Source of the DNA: Spirosoma aureum
GTDB lineage: Bacteria > Bacteroidota > Bacteroidia > Cytophagales > Spirosomataceae
DNA length: 64,000 bases
Direction of reading: 5' to 3'
NCBI RefSeq assembly: GCF_011604685.1
Contig: NZ_CP050063.1
Coordinates: 3,556,501 to 3,620,500, forward strand
The notes below the pieces were generated by a model that saw nothing but the letters and a program-made list of their open reading frames with translations, did not search any database and was not told where the DNA came from. The translations under genes and the position numbers were made by a program. This document shows, piece after piece, positions 26,752 through 36,019 of the stretch; within the stretch, counting starts at the first letter, position 1; each line of letters opens with the position of its first letter.

Positions 26752-27078
26752 ATGGGCCGAGCCTACTTAGGTGAATTCGAGGAACTGGTTTTATTGGCCG
26801 TGGCTGTATTGCAGGGAGACGCTTACGGAGTCGTTATTGCTGCTGAGCTGAAACAACGCACGAATCGAATTAGTAGCCTCAGTGGTGTACATATCGCGCT
26901 TTACAGGCTAGAGGAAAAAGGCTTTGTTTCTTCAGAACTTGGAGGGGCTACCATGAACCGAGGTGGGCATCGGAAGCGGTTGTTTACCGTTACGGCAACA
27001 GGAAGGCAAACACTGAATGAGATGCGGATTGTACATAACGACCTCTGGGACTCTATTCCTACTCCTTCTCTGGCATAA
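26752..27078 (+). CDS. PadR-family transcriptional regulator
   Basis: 108 aa, a short PadR winged helix: LGEFEELVLLAVAVLQGDAYGVVIAAELKQRT, VHIALYRLEEKGFVSSE and RRLFTVT-type wing (HRKRLFTVTATGRQTL). The ATG at 26752 is the family start. The stop is 3 nt before the permease ATG, so the two are translationally coupled. This regulator-permease pairing is common in Bacteroidota, and the regulator most likely represses its own operon until an envelope or toxic stress signal appears. Confidence 0.93.
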   Translation: MGRAYLGEFEELVLLAVAVLQGDAYGVVIAAELKQRTNRISSLSGVHIALYRLEEKGFVSSELGGATMNRGGHRKRLFTVTATGRQTLNEMRIVHNDLWDSIPTPSLA

Positions 27079-27081
27079 ATC

Positions 27082-29814
27082 ATGGCAAATCATACACCAA
27101 CTCCCCCGGCCTGGGCCGATCGCTTATTAGCATGGCTGTGTCCACCTCATTTGCTGGAAGAACTGCTGGGTGATCTGCACGAGCAGTTTGCCGAACAGGT
27201 AACCGACCTGGGCGAACAAAAAGCACGACAACTGTATGTGGTGGAGATCGTCAAATTCATTCGTCCTTATTTTTTAAAGCGACGAGTGGGCCATTTTGCG
27301 CAGCCGATGAGCATCCCCGTTTCTCAGGGGGCGCATCGCTTTAAAACCAATGAATTTCCTCAACCCTTTTTTCTCCATCCAGACATGCTACGTAATTATG
27401 CAAAGATCGCCTTTCGTACTCTCTGGCGAAGCAAAGGGTATGCTACAATCAATGTGGTTGGCCTTGCCGTTGCTTTCTGCATCAGCTTATTCCTGTTTCT
27501 GATTGCGTATTTACAGCTCACTTTTGATTCTTTTCATGAGGATGGTGACCGTATTTTTCAGACCTATTTTTTCTCGAATGATCCGGAGCAGGCCAGTAGG
27601 TCGGCAGGTATGCCCTTACCCCTCATGCCTGCTTTAAAGACTGACTATCCGGAAATAGAGGCCGCGGCAAGATTTATTGTTGTCCGGAAAAGTCTGGTGG
27701 AGTATAAAGGGCGTTATTTTGATAAAAGCGTTTATCTCACGGACCCGGATTTTTTTAAACTCTTCTCCTTTCCGTTACGCAAAGGAAATCCGGAAAGCGC
27801 CCTGCGTGATTTAAGCAATGTTGTTATCAGCGAGAATATGGCCCAAACGCTATTCGGTATCGAAGATCCGATGGGCAAACCCGTAGAACTCGGCAGTGAT
27901 GGCAACCGAAAGCAATATATCGTGTCGGGAGTATTGGCTGATGCCCCCTACAACTCAACGATTCATTACGACGCGTTGATTCGGGTCGAGAATCTTCCGG
28001 ATTATCAGTCAGCGAAAGACAGTTGGGGGGCAAGCTCGCATCAGGTCTTTGTGAAATTACCCCCCAATATTGACCAGACCACGTTTGAAAGCCGATTAAA
28101 GGCGTTTGCTGTCAAATACTTTCATGGGTCTCTGGATGACCTCAAAAAGAAAGGTGCAAAACCCGATGAAAGGGGCGATGTGTTTGCGGTCCGGTTGCAG
28201 AAACTGGCTGACGTTCACTTTGGTCGGGAATTATCAGGCGGAAAAGGAGCACCCATTGCCTTGATCTATGTGTTGATGGGCATTGCCTTTTTTATTCTGC
28301 TGATTGCCTGCATCAACTTCATTAATCTGAGCGTGGCACGGTCGTTTACACGGGCAAAGGAAGTGGGCATCCGGAAGTCGCTGGGCGCATTGAAAAAGCA
28401 GCTTTTTGTTCAGATCTGGGGCGAATCGACCGTGATTTGTTTGATTGGTTTTGGGGTTGGTCTATTGCTTTCCTACCTACTTTTACCGGTTTTCAATGCC
28501 ACATTTGATAGCAAACTAACCCTGGATTACGTAGCCCAACCTGGCTTTATCGGGTTAATGCTGCTCGTATTTGCGCTGATCACTTTTGTCGCAGGTGGAT
28601 ATCCGGCCTGGCAGATGGCGAAGTTTAATCCGGTTGAGGTGCTGAAAGGAAAAATTTCGCTGAAACGTCCCGGTATTTTGCGCAACTCACTCATTGTTAC
28701 GCAGTTTACACTGTCTTGCCTGCTGACCTGCTGTACGATTATTGCGCTTCAGCAAATCGATTTTCTGCGGCAGCAACCACTTGGCTTTCAGAAAGAACAG
28801 GTAATCAGTATTCCGGTAGGGAGTCAGGTAAACGGGCGGCAGGTATTGCAACGGCTGCGCAATAAATTAGCTTCTGATCCTACCGTGTTGGCCATAACCG
28901 GTTCTGGTGTCAATTTAGGAAAGGGCAAGGATCGGGTTACTGCAAGAGGTGTGCTTGGCATCACCTACAAAGGGAAAGACATTGCAACCGACTGGCTGCT
29001 TGTTGATTATGACTACCTCAAAACGTTGAATATTAAACTTTTGGCGGGTCGGGATTTTGATCGGGCTTATCCGACAGATTCGGTGAATCGGGTAGTCATT
29101 ACCGAAAGTATGGCCAGAATGATGGGAGAGGCAAATGCGGTCGGAACCCTTCTTCGTGATGATCATGATACATCGGGGGTCAAATCGCAGATTATTGGCA
29201 TCATTTCTGATTTTCACCTCTATTCACTCGCCGACGAGAATAAACCAATTACCATGCATCTCTCACATAATGAGGCTATTCATTATGTATTTGTTCGGGT
29301 AGCGCCCCAGAATCTGGCGAATTCGATGGATAAGCTAAAAAACGTCTGGAAGGAAGTGGCCCCTCAATCGGAGTTTATGGGCTCTTTTCTGGATGAAAAT
29401 GTCGATGCCTGGTATCAGGATGAAGAAATGTTGTCCAGGGTTTTTAGCCTGGCTGCCAGCATCGCCATTCTGTTGTCGTGTATTGGTCTGTTTGCCATTG
29501 CATTGATGGTCATCGAGCAGCGTACCAAAGAAATTGGTATTCGGAAGGTGCTCGGTGCGAGTACACCGACTATTATCCTCGTTCTTTCCAAAGACTTTAT
29601 TAAGCTGGTGATCATCGCTTTGGGGATAGCCATACCACTCGCCTGGTATGGTATGCACACGTGGTTGAAAGGTTATCCGTTTCGAATCGAGATTAGTGCA
29701 TGGGTATTTGTCGTGGTTGCGCTGGCCGCTATCCTCATTACATTCGCAACGGTAAGTTTTCATAGTATCAAGGCAGCTTTGATGAATCCGGTAAAATCAT
29801 TGCGTTCCGAATAA
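27082..29814 (+). CDS. MacB/FtsX-type ABC permease with N-terminal prefix domain
   Basis: 910 aa. Residues 1-75 form the permease-prefix domain (PPAWADRLLAWLCPPHLLEELLGDLHEQFAE). The first membrane helix is near residue 125, then a MacB-like periplasmic domain, three helices with RAKEVGIRKSLGA near 430, a second periplasmic domain, and three C-terminal helices with RTKEIGIRKVLGAS. The duplicated arrangement is that of large permeases of the MacB superfamily. No ATPase gene is adjacent, so the ATPase must be encoded elsewhere. Its C-terminus is a close paralogue of the partial gene at the left edge. Confidence 0.93.
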   Translation: MANHTPTPPAWADRLLAWLCPPHLLEELLGDLHEQFAEQVTDLGEQKARQLYVVEIVKFIRPYFLKRRVGHFAQPMSIPVSQGAHRFKTNEFPQPFFLHPDMLRNYAKIAFRTLWRSKGYATINVVGLAVAFCISLFLFLIAYLQLTFDSFHEDGDRIFQTYFFSNDPEQASRSAGMPLPLMPALKTDYPEIEAAARFIVVRKSLVEYKGRYFDKSVYLTDPDFFKLFSFPLRKGNPESALRDLSNVVISENMAQTLFGIEDPMGKPVELGSDGNRKQYIVSGVLADAPYNSTIHYDALIRVENLPDYQSAKDSWGASSHQVFVKLPPNIDQTTFESRLKAFAVKYFHGSLDDLKKKGAKPDERGDVFAVRLQKLADVHFGRELSGGKGAPIALIYVLMGIAFFILLIACINFINLSVARSFTRAKEVGIRKSLGALKKQLFVQIWGESTVICLIGFGVGLLLSYLLLPVFNATFDSKLTLDYVAQPGFIGLMLLVFALITFVAGGYPAWQMAKFNPVEVLKGKISLKRPGILRNSLIVTQFTLSCLLTCCTIIALQQIDFLRQQPLGFQKEQVISIPVGSQVNGRQVLQRLRNKLASDPTVLAITGSGVNLGKGKDRVTARGVLGITYKGKDIATDWLLVDYDYLKTLNIKLLAGRDFDRAYPTDSVNRVVITESMARMMGEANAVGTLLRDDHDTSGVKSQIIGIISDFHLYSLADENKPITMHLSHNEAIHYVFVRVAPQNLANSMDKLKNVWKEVAPQSEFMGSFLDENVDAWYQDEEMLSRVFSLAASIAILLSCIGLFAIALMVIEQRTKEIGIRKVLGASTPTIILVLSKDFIKLVIIALGIAIPLAWYGMHTWLKGYPFRIEISAWVFVVVALAAILITFATVSFHSIKAALMNPVKSLRSE

Positions 29815-29886
29815 TACAAAGGGGCAGGGAGGAGGGAATCGGCCTCATTCTCGCCCTATGCTTCACACGTTTAAACCCAACTAATC

Positions 29887-30243
29887 ATGAAAACGCTTAT
29901 CATTTGTCTGCTCTTAAGTATTGGTACGATTGCAATGGCTAAAGATCCTGCGTCGTCGAAGGTCCGAACCCGAATCAGTGATGATTCACAAACAATCTCC
30001 ATTCAAATCGATGGATTTAAACACGGTCGGAAGATCCAATACGATCACACTTTTGATGTGTCGGGTATGAACGTTCTGCAAAAAGAGCTCCTTACCTACC
30101 GTGCCTTCGACTCCCAGGGCCTACTGCCGCCACTCCATATGATGAAGTGGTTGATTTTTGCCGCTTTGGGTTTAACAGGGCTGATCCTAACGCTCATACT
30201 GGTCATCATTCAGCGTATGAAGTTTCGATTAAAGGTGTCATAG
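29887..30243 (+). CDS. Small membrane-anchored protein of unknown function
   Basis: 118 aa with a signal peptide (MKTLIICLLLSIGTIAMA), about 65 exported residues with beta-rich character (ISDDSQTISIQIDGFKHGR), and a C-terminal membrane helix (residues about 88-110) followed by a basic tail. That gives a periplasmic domain anchored at its C-terminus. It lies 72 nt after the permease on the same strand and 55 nt before the dehydrogenase gene, so it could belong to either. I do not recognise a family. Confidence 0.7.
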   Translation: MKTLIICLLLSIGTIAMAKDPASSKVRTRISDDSQTISIQIDGFKHGRKIQYDHTFDVSGMNVLQKELLTYRAFDSQGLLPPLHMMKWLIFAALGLTGLILTLILVIIQRMKFRLKVS

Positions 30244-30298
30244 ATGGAGTAAGAGCGTGCCAGAATTCCCTTTTGAGTATGCTCTAAAAACATACTCA

Positions 30299-32656
30299 AT
30301 GAAACGTAAGCTTTCGATTCTAAGTCTGATTGCTTTCTCAATGCTGGTTGTTACCTGTCGGGTCGCTCAGAAATCAGCGACTACGGCTGACCAATCGACC
30401 GCTCAGCAAACACCAGCTGTTCAAGCCGATACAATTCCTGCTTTTACGGCAAATCCATCGCCCGCGCAGCTAACACCCGAACAGAGTGTACGTTCATTTC
30501 GGGTGCCTAAAGGCTATCATATGGAGCTGGTTGCCAGTGACCCCATGATCAAAGAGCCCGTTGCCATAGCCTGGGATGGCAACGCCCGCATGTATGTGGC
30601 CGAGATGAGTAGCTACATGCAGGATGTTGACGGTTCGCATGAACATGATCCAGTTAGCCGGGTCATGCTTCTGGAGGATACCGACAACGACGGCAAAATG
30701 GACAAGAGTTCTGTCTTTATCGATAAGCTGGTTCTGCCCCGAATGATTCTGTGTATCGACCATGAATTGCTGGTTAATGAAACCGATACCTACGATATCT
30801 ACAGCTATAAGGATACGAACGGCGATGGTGTCGCCGACGCGAAAAAGCCTGTCTTTCAGCTTGGGAAAAAGGCTCCCGGCAACCTCGAACACCAGCGGAG
30901 CGGCCTTGACTGGAACCTCGATAACTGGATCTACGTAACCGTCGATCCGGTGCGATTTCGCTATAAAAACGGCGTATTGAAAGCCGATTCGCTTCCGAGT
31001 GGATCGAATGGTCAGTGGGGCCTGACTCACGACAACTACGGCCGTCTGTTCTTTTCGCGGGCGGGTGGCGAAATTCCGGCATCGGGTTTTCAGATCAATC
31101 CAGCCTATGGTGCCCTTGAGTTTCCGGATCAGTATAGCGAGGAGTTCAATGCCGTATGGCCGATCATTGCCACGCCCGATATTCAGGGAGGTTTACGACG
31201 GTTACGACTTCCCGATAGCACGCTGAACCATTTCACGGCTAGTAACGGCCAATCCATTTTTCGGGGCGATAAACTCCCGGCCGATCTGGTTGGCGATTAC
31301 CTGATTGGCGAACCTGTTGCCCGAATTATCCGTCGGGCTAAAGTCATCAATACCAACGGGAAACTGACATTAGAAAATGCCTACAAACAACAGGAGTTTA
31401 TTGCGTCGACGGATATGAACTTTCGGCCGGTCAATACCTATACCGGCCCCGATGGATGCCTGTACATTGTCGATATGAACCGCGGAATCATTCAGGAGTC
31501 GCAGTGGACACCAAAAGACAGTTACTTACGCCCGCAGATTCAGCGGTTAGGACTTGACAAAAACGTACAGCATGGCCGTATTTACCGATTGGTGCATGAT
31601 GGCATGAGACCGGGGCCGAAACCGAAGATGCTTGATGAATCGGCCAGCAAACTCATTACCTACCTCGATCATCCAAATGGCTGGTGGCGTGATAATGCGC
31701 AAAAACAACTCGTAATCCTGGGCGATAAATCGGTTGTGCCTGTTCTGAAGCAAATCGCAGTGGGTGAGCAGGGCTCACTAAGCCGCAAACCATCAACGCT
31801 GGGACGACTTCATGCATTATGGACGCTGGAAGGACTGGATTCCATCGATAAAGACGTGCTGTTTACAGTGATGAAAGACGAAGATCCGCAACTTCGTCGG
31901 GCAGCCATCTGGATCAGCGAACGCTATATTAAACAGGGCGATGAGCAGGTGCTGGATAAAGTGAGTGAGCTTAAAAATGATCCGAGTTATGATGTTCGTA
32001 CGCAACTGGTTTTATCGACCCACGATAGCAAATCGGCGAAGGCTAAAGCCCTTAATAACGAAATCGTAGCGCAGAACGCATCGAGCGAAATGCTGGCCAG
32101 CGCACGAAAAAGCCAGCTCAAGAACGATGCGGTTAAAACATATGGCCTTCGTTTGGGTAGGCTGGAGGAATCTGACCGTAAAATGGTAATGGCCGGAGCC
32201 AGTACGTTCAAGACATTGTGTGCTACCTGCCACGGCCCCGATGGAAAAGGGCTGGCCGTTGGAGGAAGTAGTATGGTTGCTCCGCCCCTATTTGGGTCAA
32301 AACGGATTGTGGGCGAAAAAGATGTACTGATAAAAATTCTGCTGCATGGTCTTCACGGCCCGGTCGATGAGAAAAGTTACCCGGACGTAATGCCATCAAT
32401 GGCAGCCAACGATGACGAATGGATTGCCTCTGTACTGAGTTATATTCGGTATGAATTTGGCTATACCGGTAATTTTCCGCCAAGTCCGCCATCGACGACA
32501 CCCCGCCCGGCTAATGGCGGCATTCCGCCCGAAGTGTTGAAACGCCGGAATTTCAAGCCTTTTGTTCAGACCGATGAGGTTAAGAAGATACGGCAGGAAA
32601 CGGCGGGAAGAACGCAGGCCTGGACACTGGCCGATCTGGAAAAAGCAGGCCAGTGA
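30299..32656 (+). CDS. PVC-type membrane-bound dehydrogenase-like lipoprotein with HEAT repeats and cytochrome c
   Basis: 785 aa from the ATG at 30299, chosen because it gives a lipoprotein signal with Cys20 (LVVTC). Order: a six-bladed propeller of the sorbosone/glucose dehydrogenase type at about 50-430 (PKGYHMELVASDP, EPVAIAWDGNARMYVAEM), HEAT-like repeats at about 450-610, and a class I cytochrome c domain with CATCHGPDGKG (Cys641, Cys644, His645) and a probable Met ligand further on. Such proteins oxidise sugars or alcohols in the periplasm and pass electrons to the bound haem. Substrate unknown. The hydrolase gene follows at 118 nt and may supply it. Confidence 0.88.
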   Translation: MKRKLSILSLIAFSMLVVTCRVAQKSATTADQSTAQQTPAVQADTIPAFTANPSPAQLTPEQSVRSFRVPKGYHMELVASDPMIKEPVAIAWDGNARMYVAEMSSYMQDVDGSHEHDPVSRVMLLEDTDNDGKMDKSSVFIDKLVLPRMILCIDHELLVNETDTYDIYSYKDTNGDGVADAKKPVFQLGKKAPGNLEHQRSGLDWNLDNWIYVTVDPVRFRYKNGVLKADSLPSGSNGQWGLTHDNYGRLFFSRAGGEIPASGFQINPAYGALEFPDQYSEEFNAVWPIIATPDIQGGLRRLRLPDSTLNHFTASNGQSIFRGDKLPADLVGDYLIGEPVARIIRRAKVINTNGKLTLENAYKQQEFIASTDMNFRPVNTYTGPDGCLYIVDMNRGIIQESQWTPKDSYLRPQIQRLGLDKNVQHGRIYRLVHDGMRPGPKPKMLDESASKLITYLDHPNGWWRDNAQKQLVILGDKSVVPVLKQIAVGEQGSLSRKPSTLGRLHALWTLEGLDSIDKDVLFTVMKDEDPQLRRAAIWISERYIKQGDEQVLDKVSELKNDPSYDVRTQLVLSTHDSKSAKAKALNNEIVAQNASSEMLASARKSQLKNDAVKTYGLRLGRLEESDRKMVMAGASTFKTLCATCHGPDGKGLAVGGSSMVAPPLFGSKRIVGEKDVLIKILLHGLHGPVDEKSYPDVMPSMAANDDEWIASVLSYIRYEFGYTGNFPPSPPSTTPRPANGGIPPEVLKRRNFKPFVQTDEVKKIRQETAGRTQAWTLADLEKAGQ

Positions 32657-32773
32657 TTTTCCCGGACGTAGCTGGATTGTAGGCAGGGTTCTCAGAGGGA
32701 AATTGTTCAGTTTGAAAAATAAGACAAGCAACGAATCAGTTTTCTACAAAGCTGATCCATTCATTCATTTATC

Positions 32774-33943
32774 ATGTACATCCGGAATATTATTACCATT
32801 GGTAGTTTATTATTGACACTTGGGGCCATTGCACAGCCAAACCCAGATCGCCCGGATTTGTGCCAGGGAGCCTATTTTACCGAACCGCAGGGGGCCGAAG
32901 CCTTACGTACTTTTGCCGGAACTTACCATGATCGGGCGACCTGGGAGTCACGTGCTTCACTAATTCGGCAGGGCATTCGCGACGGTATGAGCTTACCGAA
33001 AAAGCCGCAGTTTGCGCCCCTTCGTCCCATCCGTCACAGCCTGAAAAAAATGAATGGTTACACCGTCGAAAATGTGGCTTTCGAAAGTCTGCCGGGTTTT
33101 TATGTGACCGGTAATCTATATCGCCCACTTAACGCAACGGGTAAATCAGCCGGAATTCTTTGCCCACATGGTCATGCCGCCAATCAGGATGCCCGTTTTC
33201 TGGAGCAAGCCCAACAGCGATGTGCGACTCTGGCCCGGATGGGGGCCGTTGTGTTCATTTATGACATGATCGGCTACGGCGATTCGAAACAAAGTGCTCA
33301 TAAAGTACCGCAGGCTCTAAAACTACAGACCCTGAATGGGATGCGGGCATTGGATTTTCTGGCCAGCCTGCCCGACGTCGATACCGAGCGGATTGGTATG
33401 TCGGGCGAATCGGGTGGGGGCACACAAACGTTTCTGCTCACCGCGCTCGATCAGCGAATAAAAGTGTCGGTGCCGGTCGTTATGGTGTCGGCCCATTTTT
33501 TCGGCGGCTGCGTTTGCGAAAGCGGGATGCCCATTCATAAACGGCCAACGCATCAGACAAGCAATGTAGAAATTGCTGCACTGGCAGCTCCCCGGCCCAT
33601 GCTTATGGTGTCTGATGGAAAAGACTGGACTAAAAACACACCCGAAGTGGAGTTCCCATACGTCCGCAACATTTACCAGTATTATGGGGCTGCTGACCGG
33701 CTCGAAAATGTGCATTTACCTACTGAAGGCCATGATTATGGCCCCAGCAAACGCGCAGCTGCCTATCGCTTTCTGGCCAAATACCTCAAGTTAGACTTAA
33801 ATAAAGTTCTTAAAGACGGGCAGATTGATGAAGCCTCGAACACGCTGCTGAAGCCAGAAGAACTACAGGTATTCAATGCAGAGCACCCACGACCAGCCAA
33901 CGCTGTTGAAGGCGATGAAGCGGTAATGGCATTGCTGAAGTAA
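32774..33943 (+). CDS. Secreted alpha/beta-hydrolase, acetylxylan-esterase/dienelactone-hydrolase-like
   Basis: 389 aa with a signal peptide ending GAIAQ. The nucleophile elbow is GESGGG near residue 213, the oxyanion region is PHGHAAN, and a late EGHDYG carries the likely catalytic His; an Asp in MVSDGKDW completes the probable triad. The overall form is that of the secreted esterases often found in polysaccharide loci. It follows the dehydrogenase-like gene on the same strand and may release an acyl or lactone group from the same substrate. Confidence 0.82.
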   Translation: MYIRNIITIGSLLLTLGAIAQPNPDRPDLCQGAYFTEPQGAEALRTFAGTYHDRATWESRASLIRQGIRDGMSLPKKPQFAPLRPIRHSLKKMNGYTVENVAFESLPGFYVTGNLYRPLNATGKSAGILCPHGHAANQDARFLEQAQQRCATLARMGAVVFIYDMIGYGDSKQSAHKVPQALKLQTLNGMRALDFLASLPDVDTERIGMSGESGGGTQTFLLTALDQRIKVSVPVVMVSAHFFGGCVCESGMPIHKRPTHQTSNVEIAALAAPRPMLMVSDGKDWTKNTPEVEFPYVRNIYQYYGAADRLENVHLPTEGHDYGPSKRAAAYRFLAKYLKLDLNKVLKDGQIDEASNTLLKPEELQVFNAEHPRPANAVEGDEAVMALLK

Positions 33944-34228
33944 GGATATTATTGTCAGGTTTCGTTCCAGGGTTCATGTAAGAGTTACGGCTACCCGTGG
34001 CATATGACTACCTGCATAAGGCTACTATTACCATATCGTTATTTTTTAGAAAAAACGCCGTTCTACTGGCATTGGGGAATTGTAGCTATAGTCTACGGAA
34101 CTTGTAGAAAAATGGAAACACAAAAGTCTCTTAGGAATCTGTAACCATCAGACTACCAGCGGTTGGCATGGAATTGGCAACAAGGTTAGGTCAAAAACAA
34201 ATAACTAACCTTATAACCAACAGTAGTT

Positions 34229-34939
34229 ATGGCAACGTTTGGAGAACGCATCGCAAATTTTTTTGGTGGAAACGATCTGGAAACACAGGAAGGACTTCGT
34301 GGCTTATTTGCCACTGAACTAAAAGATATCTATTACGCTGAAAAGCAAGCTGTGGATGCCCTGGGTGAGCAGGCTGATGCCTCTACGACCGATGAGGTGA
34401 GAAACGCTTTTTTACAGCATCAGGATGAAACCCGTAATCAGGTTGCAAGACTGGAACAAGTGTTCAGCAGCATCGGAATTGATGTTGAAGAAGGCTCCTG
34501 TGATGCAATCGATGGCCTGGTTGATGATGCCCAACGGGTTGTATCAAATACGGATTCAGGTTCATTAACGCGTGATGCCGGGCTGATCATTGCCGGGCAG
34601 AAAATAGAGCACCACGAAATTGCGTCGTATGGCTCGGTTGTCACATTGGCACAGGTACTCGGCTATACTGAAGCCGCCCGACTCCTTCAGCAAACGCTGG
34701 ACGAAGAGAAAAATGCCGATAAAAAGTTAACGGTACTGGCCGAGTCGTTTGTGAACAGCCGGGCCGCGTCGGAGCGTGATGACGATAATGACACTTATCG
34801 GAACGATACGGACCGTGACGAATTTGATCGCCAGAGTGTAGTCAAACCGGATGGTACCCGCTATAGTGACAGTTCCGTTGGTGGTTCGACTGAATCCGGG
34901 TACACCTCTCGCAATGAGGGCAGCGCCTTTGGCCTTTAG
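34229..34939 (+). CDS. DUF892 ferritin-like protein (YciE/YciF family)
   Basis: 236 aa. Residues about 20-175 form the ferritin-like helical bundle with conserved Glu/His positions (LKDIYYAEKQAVDAL, FLQHQDETRNQVARLEQVF, IAGQKIEHHEIASYGSVV, LDEEKNADKKL). The last 55 residues are polar and disordered, rich in Asp, Arg, Ser and Gly. YciF-type proteins are induced by osmotic or oxidative stress; a di-iron function is suspected. It lies alone, with a giant hairpin 40 nt behind its stop codon. Confidence 0.9.
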   Translation: MATFGERIANFFGGNDLETQEGLRGLFATELKDIYYAEKQAVDALGEQADASTTDEVRNAFLQHQDETRNQVARLEQVFSSIGIDVEEGSCDAIDGLVDDAQRVVSNTDSGSLTRDAGLIIAGQKIEHHEIASYGSVVTLAQVLGYTEAARLLQQTLDEEKNADKKLTVLAESFVNSRAASERDDDNDTYRNDTDRDEFDRQSVVKPDGTRYSDSSVGGSTESGYTSRNEGSAFGL

Positions 34940-34978
34940 TCTGATCGCAACTAAGTAGCTATACTGTCCAGGCTACTA

Positions 34979-35057
34979 CATTGTCAACAGAAACGGGCGA
35001 CATTGTCAACAGAAACGGGCGACGTCAAAATTTGACGTCGCCCGTTTCTGTTGACAA
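34979..35057. repeat. 22-bp tandem repeat plus 27-bp perfect hairpin
   Basis: An exact 22-bp direct repeat (34979-35000 and 35001-35022, each starting CATTGTCAACAG) is followed by an inverted copy. From 35003 to 35029 and 35031 to 35057 the sequence is a perfect 27-bp inverted repeat with a one-base centre. It lies between the convergent DUF892 and acidic-protein genes, where a two-way terminator is expected, though no T-run follows on either strand. Confidence 0.9.
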
Positions 35058-35095
35058 AACCTGTTTTGCCAATTTTTCTCAATAATCAGGATCCC

Positions 35096-35416
35096 TCAAT
35101 TCGAGTAGTCCGACTCCTCCGGATTGTCTTCAGTGCCATCGTTATTGCCAAGCGAATCACTATTGCCATAGTTTGACCGGTCGGGCTCCATGTTAGGGCT
35201 ACCGGAAACGGCACCAGTGCCATCATTGCCCGTAATCGCTTCCTCTTCATCAGTGGGCGTTGTTGGGGCAGAGAAGGCATCGCCCGACAAATCGGTTGGG
35301 TCATATTCTTCGGTCAGCATTTTTCCCTCATCGGGCGTTTGAATGGGTCCGCCCGTATCTGGCCTGAACGTTTGTCCCTGCTCATTCAGCATCGCATCCT
35401 GATTCGTGTTTTCCAT
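35096..35416 (-). CDS. Acidic low-complexity protein of unknown function
   Basis: 106 aa, no signal peptide, no hydrophobic core. The composition is dominated by Asp, Glu, Gly, Asn, Ser, Thr and Pro (for example PTTPTDEEEAITGNDGTG), so it is probably intrinsically disordered. It reads as a small acidic stress- or desiccation-type protein, which would suit the neighbouring DUF892 gene, but this is a guess. It may be the last gene of a leftward group with the next two. Confidence 0.65.
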   Translation of the reverse strand: MENTNQDAMLNEQGQTFRPDTGGPIQTPDEGKMLTEEYDPTDLSGDAFSAPTTPTDEEEAITGNDGTGAVSGSPNMEPDRSNYGNSDSLGNNDGTEDNPEESDYSN

Positions 35417-35517
35417 ATGATCGTTGGTATTTCGGATTGGATAAACAGTTTTCGGTTAGTTCTAAAAATTCAGCCTATTTCCATAAGCTGCCTAGAATAA
35501 CCGAAAATCAAAAACCA

Positions 35518-35958
35518 TTATCCTCTTGTAAATACTTCCCAGAGCCGATTGTTCAGTTTTCGAGCGTACGTCTTAACATCTTTGTGCGATGCATGAATCG
35601 TAAATGATGCAAACTGATTGGCCGATGATTGGAGTGGTTCAATCCGAATTGTGCGACCTGTTGTCCAGCGCCCTGCCAATCGACGTACGGAGCCGGTTAA
35701 CCGAAGACCGGCATCGATCAGATCGACCTGGCATATTTCGGGATACTGAGCAACCGCTAATTCCTGTGAAAAACGTTGTAGCTGGCTGGCATCAAACCAC
35801 GTTAACGTGGGAATTTGCAGGTGCTTTGTTTTTCGATCGTTACGCAGAAGGAAGCGTAATGACAGGAACGATTTTCCGGAGGCCGGCCCAGCAAGTACCT
35901 GTAAGTCGAGGACTTCCAGTGGCTCCGTCTCAGATGCGGTGGCAAGTTCAATGTTCAT
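35518..35958 (-). CDS. Conserved-looking hypothetical cytosolic protein
   Basis: 146 aa from the ATG at 35958 (MNIELATASETEPLEV); a longer frame from 36027 would overlap the SDR gene. Mixed alpha/beta character with QVLAGPASGKSFLSLRFLLRND at the start, a central LTWFDASQLQRFSQELA, and a basic C-terminus (KDVKTYARKLNNRLWEVF). No membrane segment. I do not recognise a family. It starts about 60 nt after the SDR stop in the same orientation. Confidence 0.65.
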   Translation of the reverse strand: MNIELATASETEPLEVLDLQVLAGPASGKSFLSLRFLLRNDRKTKHLQIPTLTWFDASQLQRFSQELAVAQYPEICQVDLIDAGLRLTGSVRRLAGRWTTGRTIRIEPLQSSANQFASFTIHASHKDVKTYARKLNNRLWEVFTRG

Positions 35959-36019
35959 AGGGAGTGATGAAAAAGTGTGAGCAGTAAACGGGACAAAGGT
36001 AGGAGATGTTTTGTTTCGT

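Noticed and set aside
34979..35057. Small CRISPR array
   Set aside because: The two 22-bp units are directly adjacent without spacers, and the third copy is inverted; no cas genes in the window.
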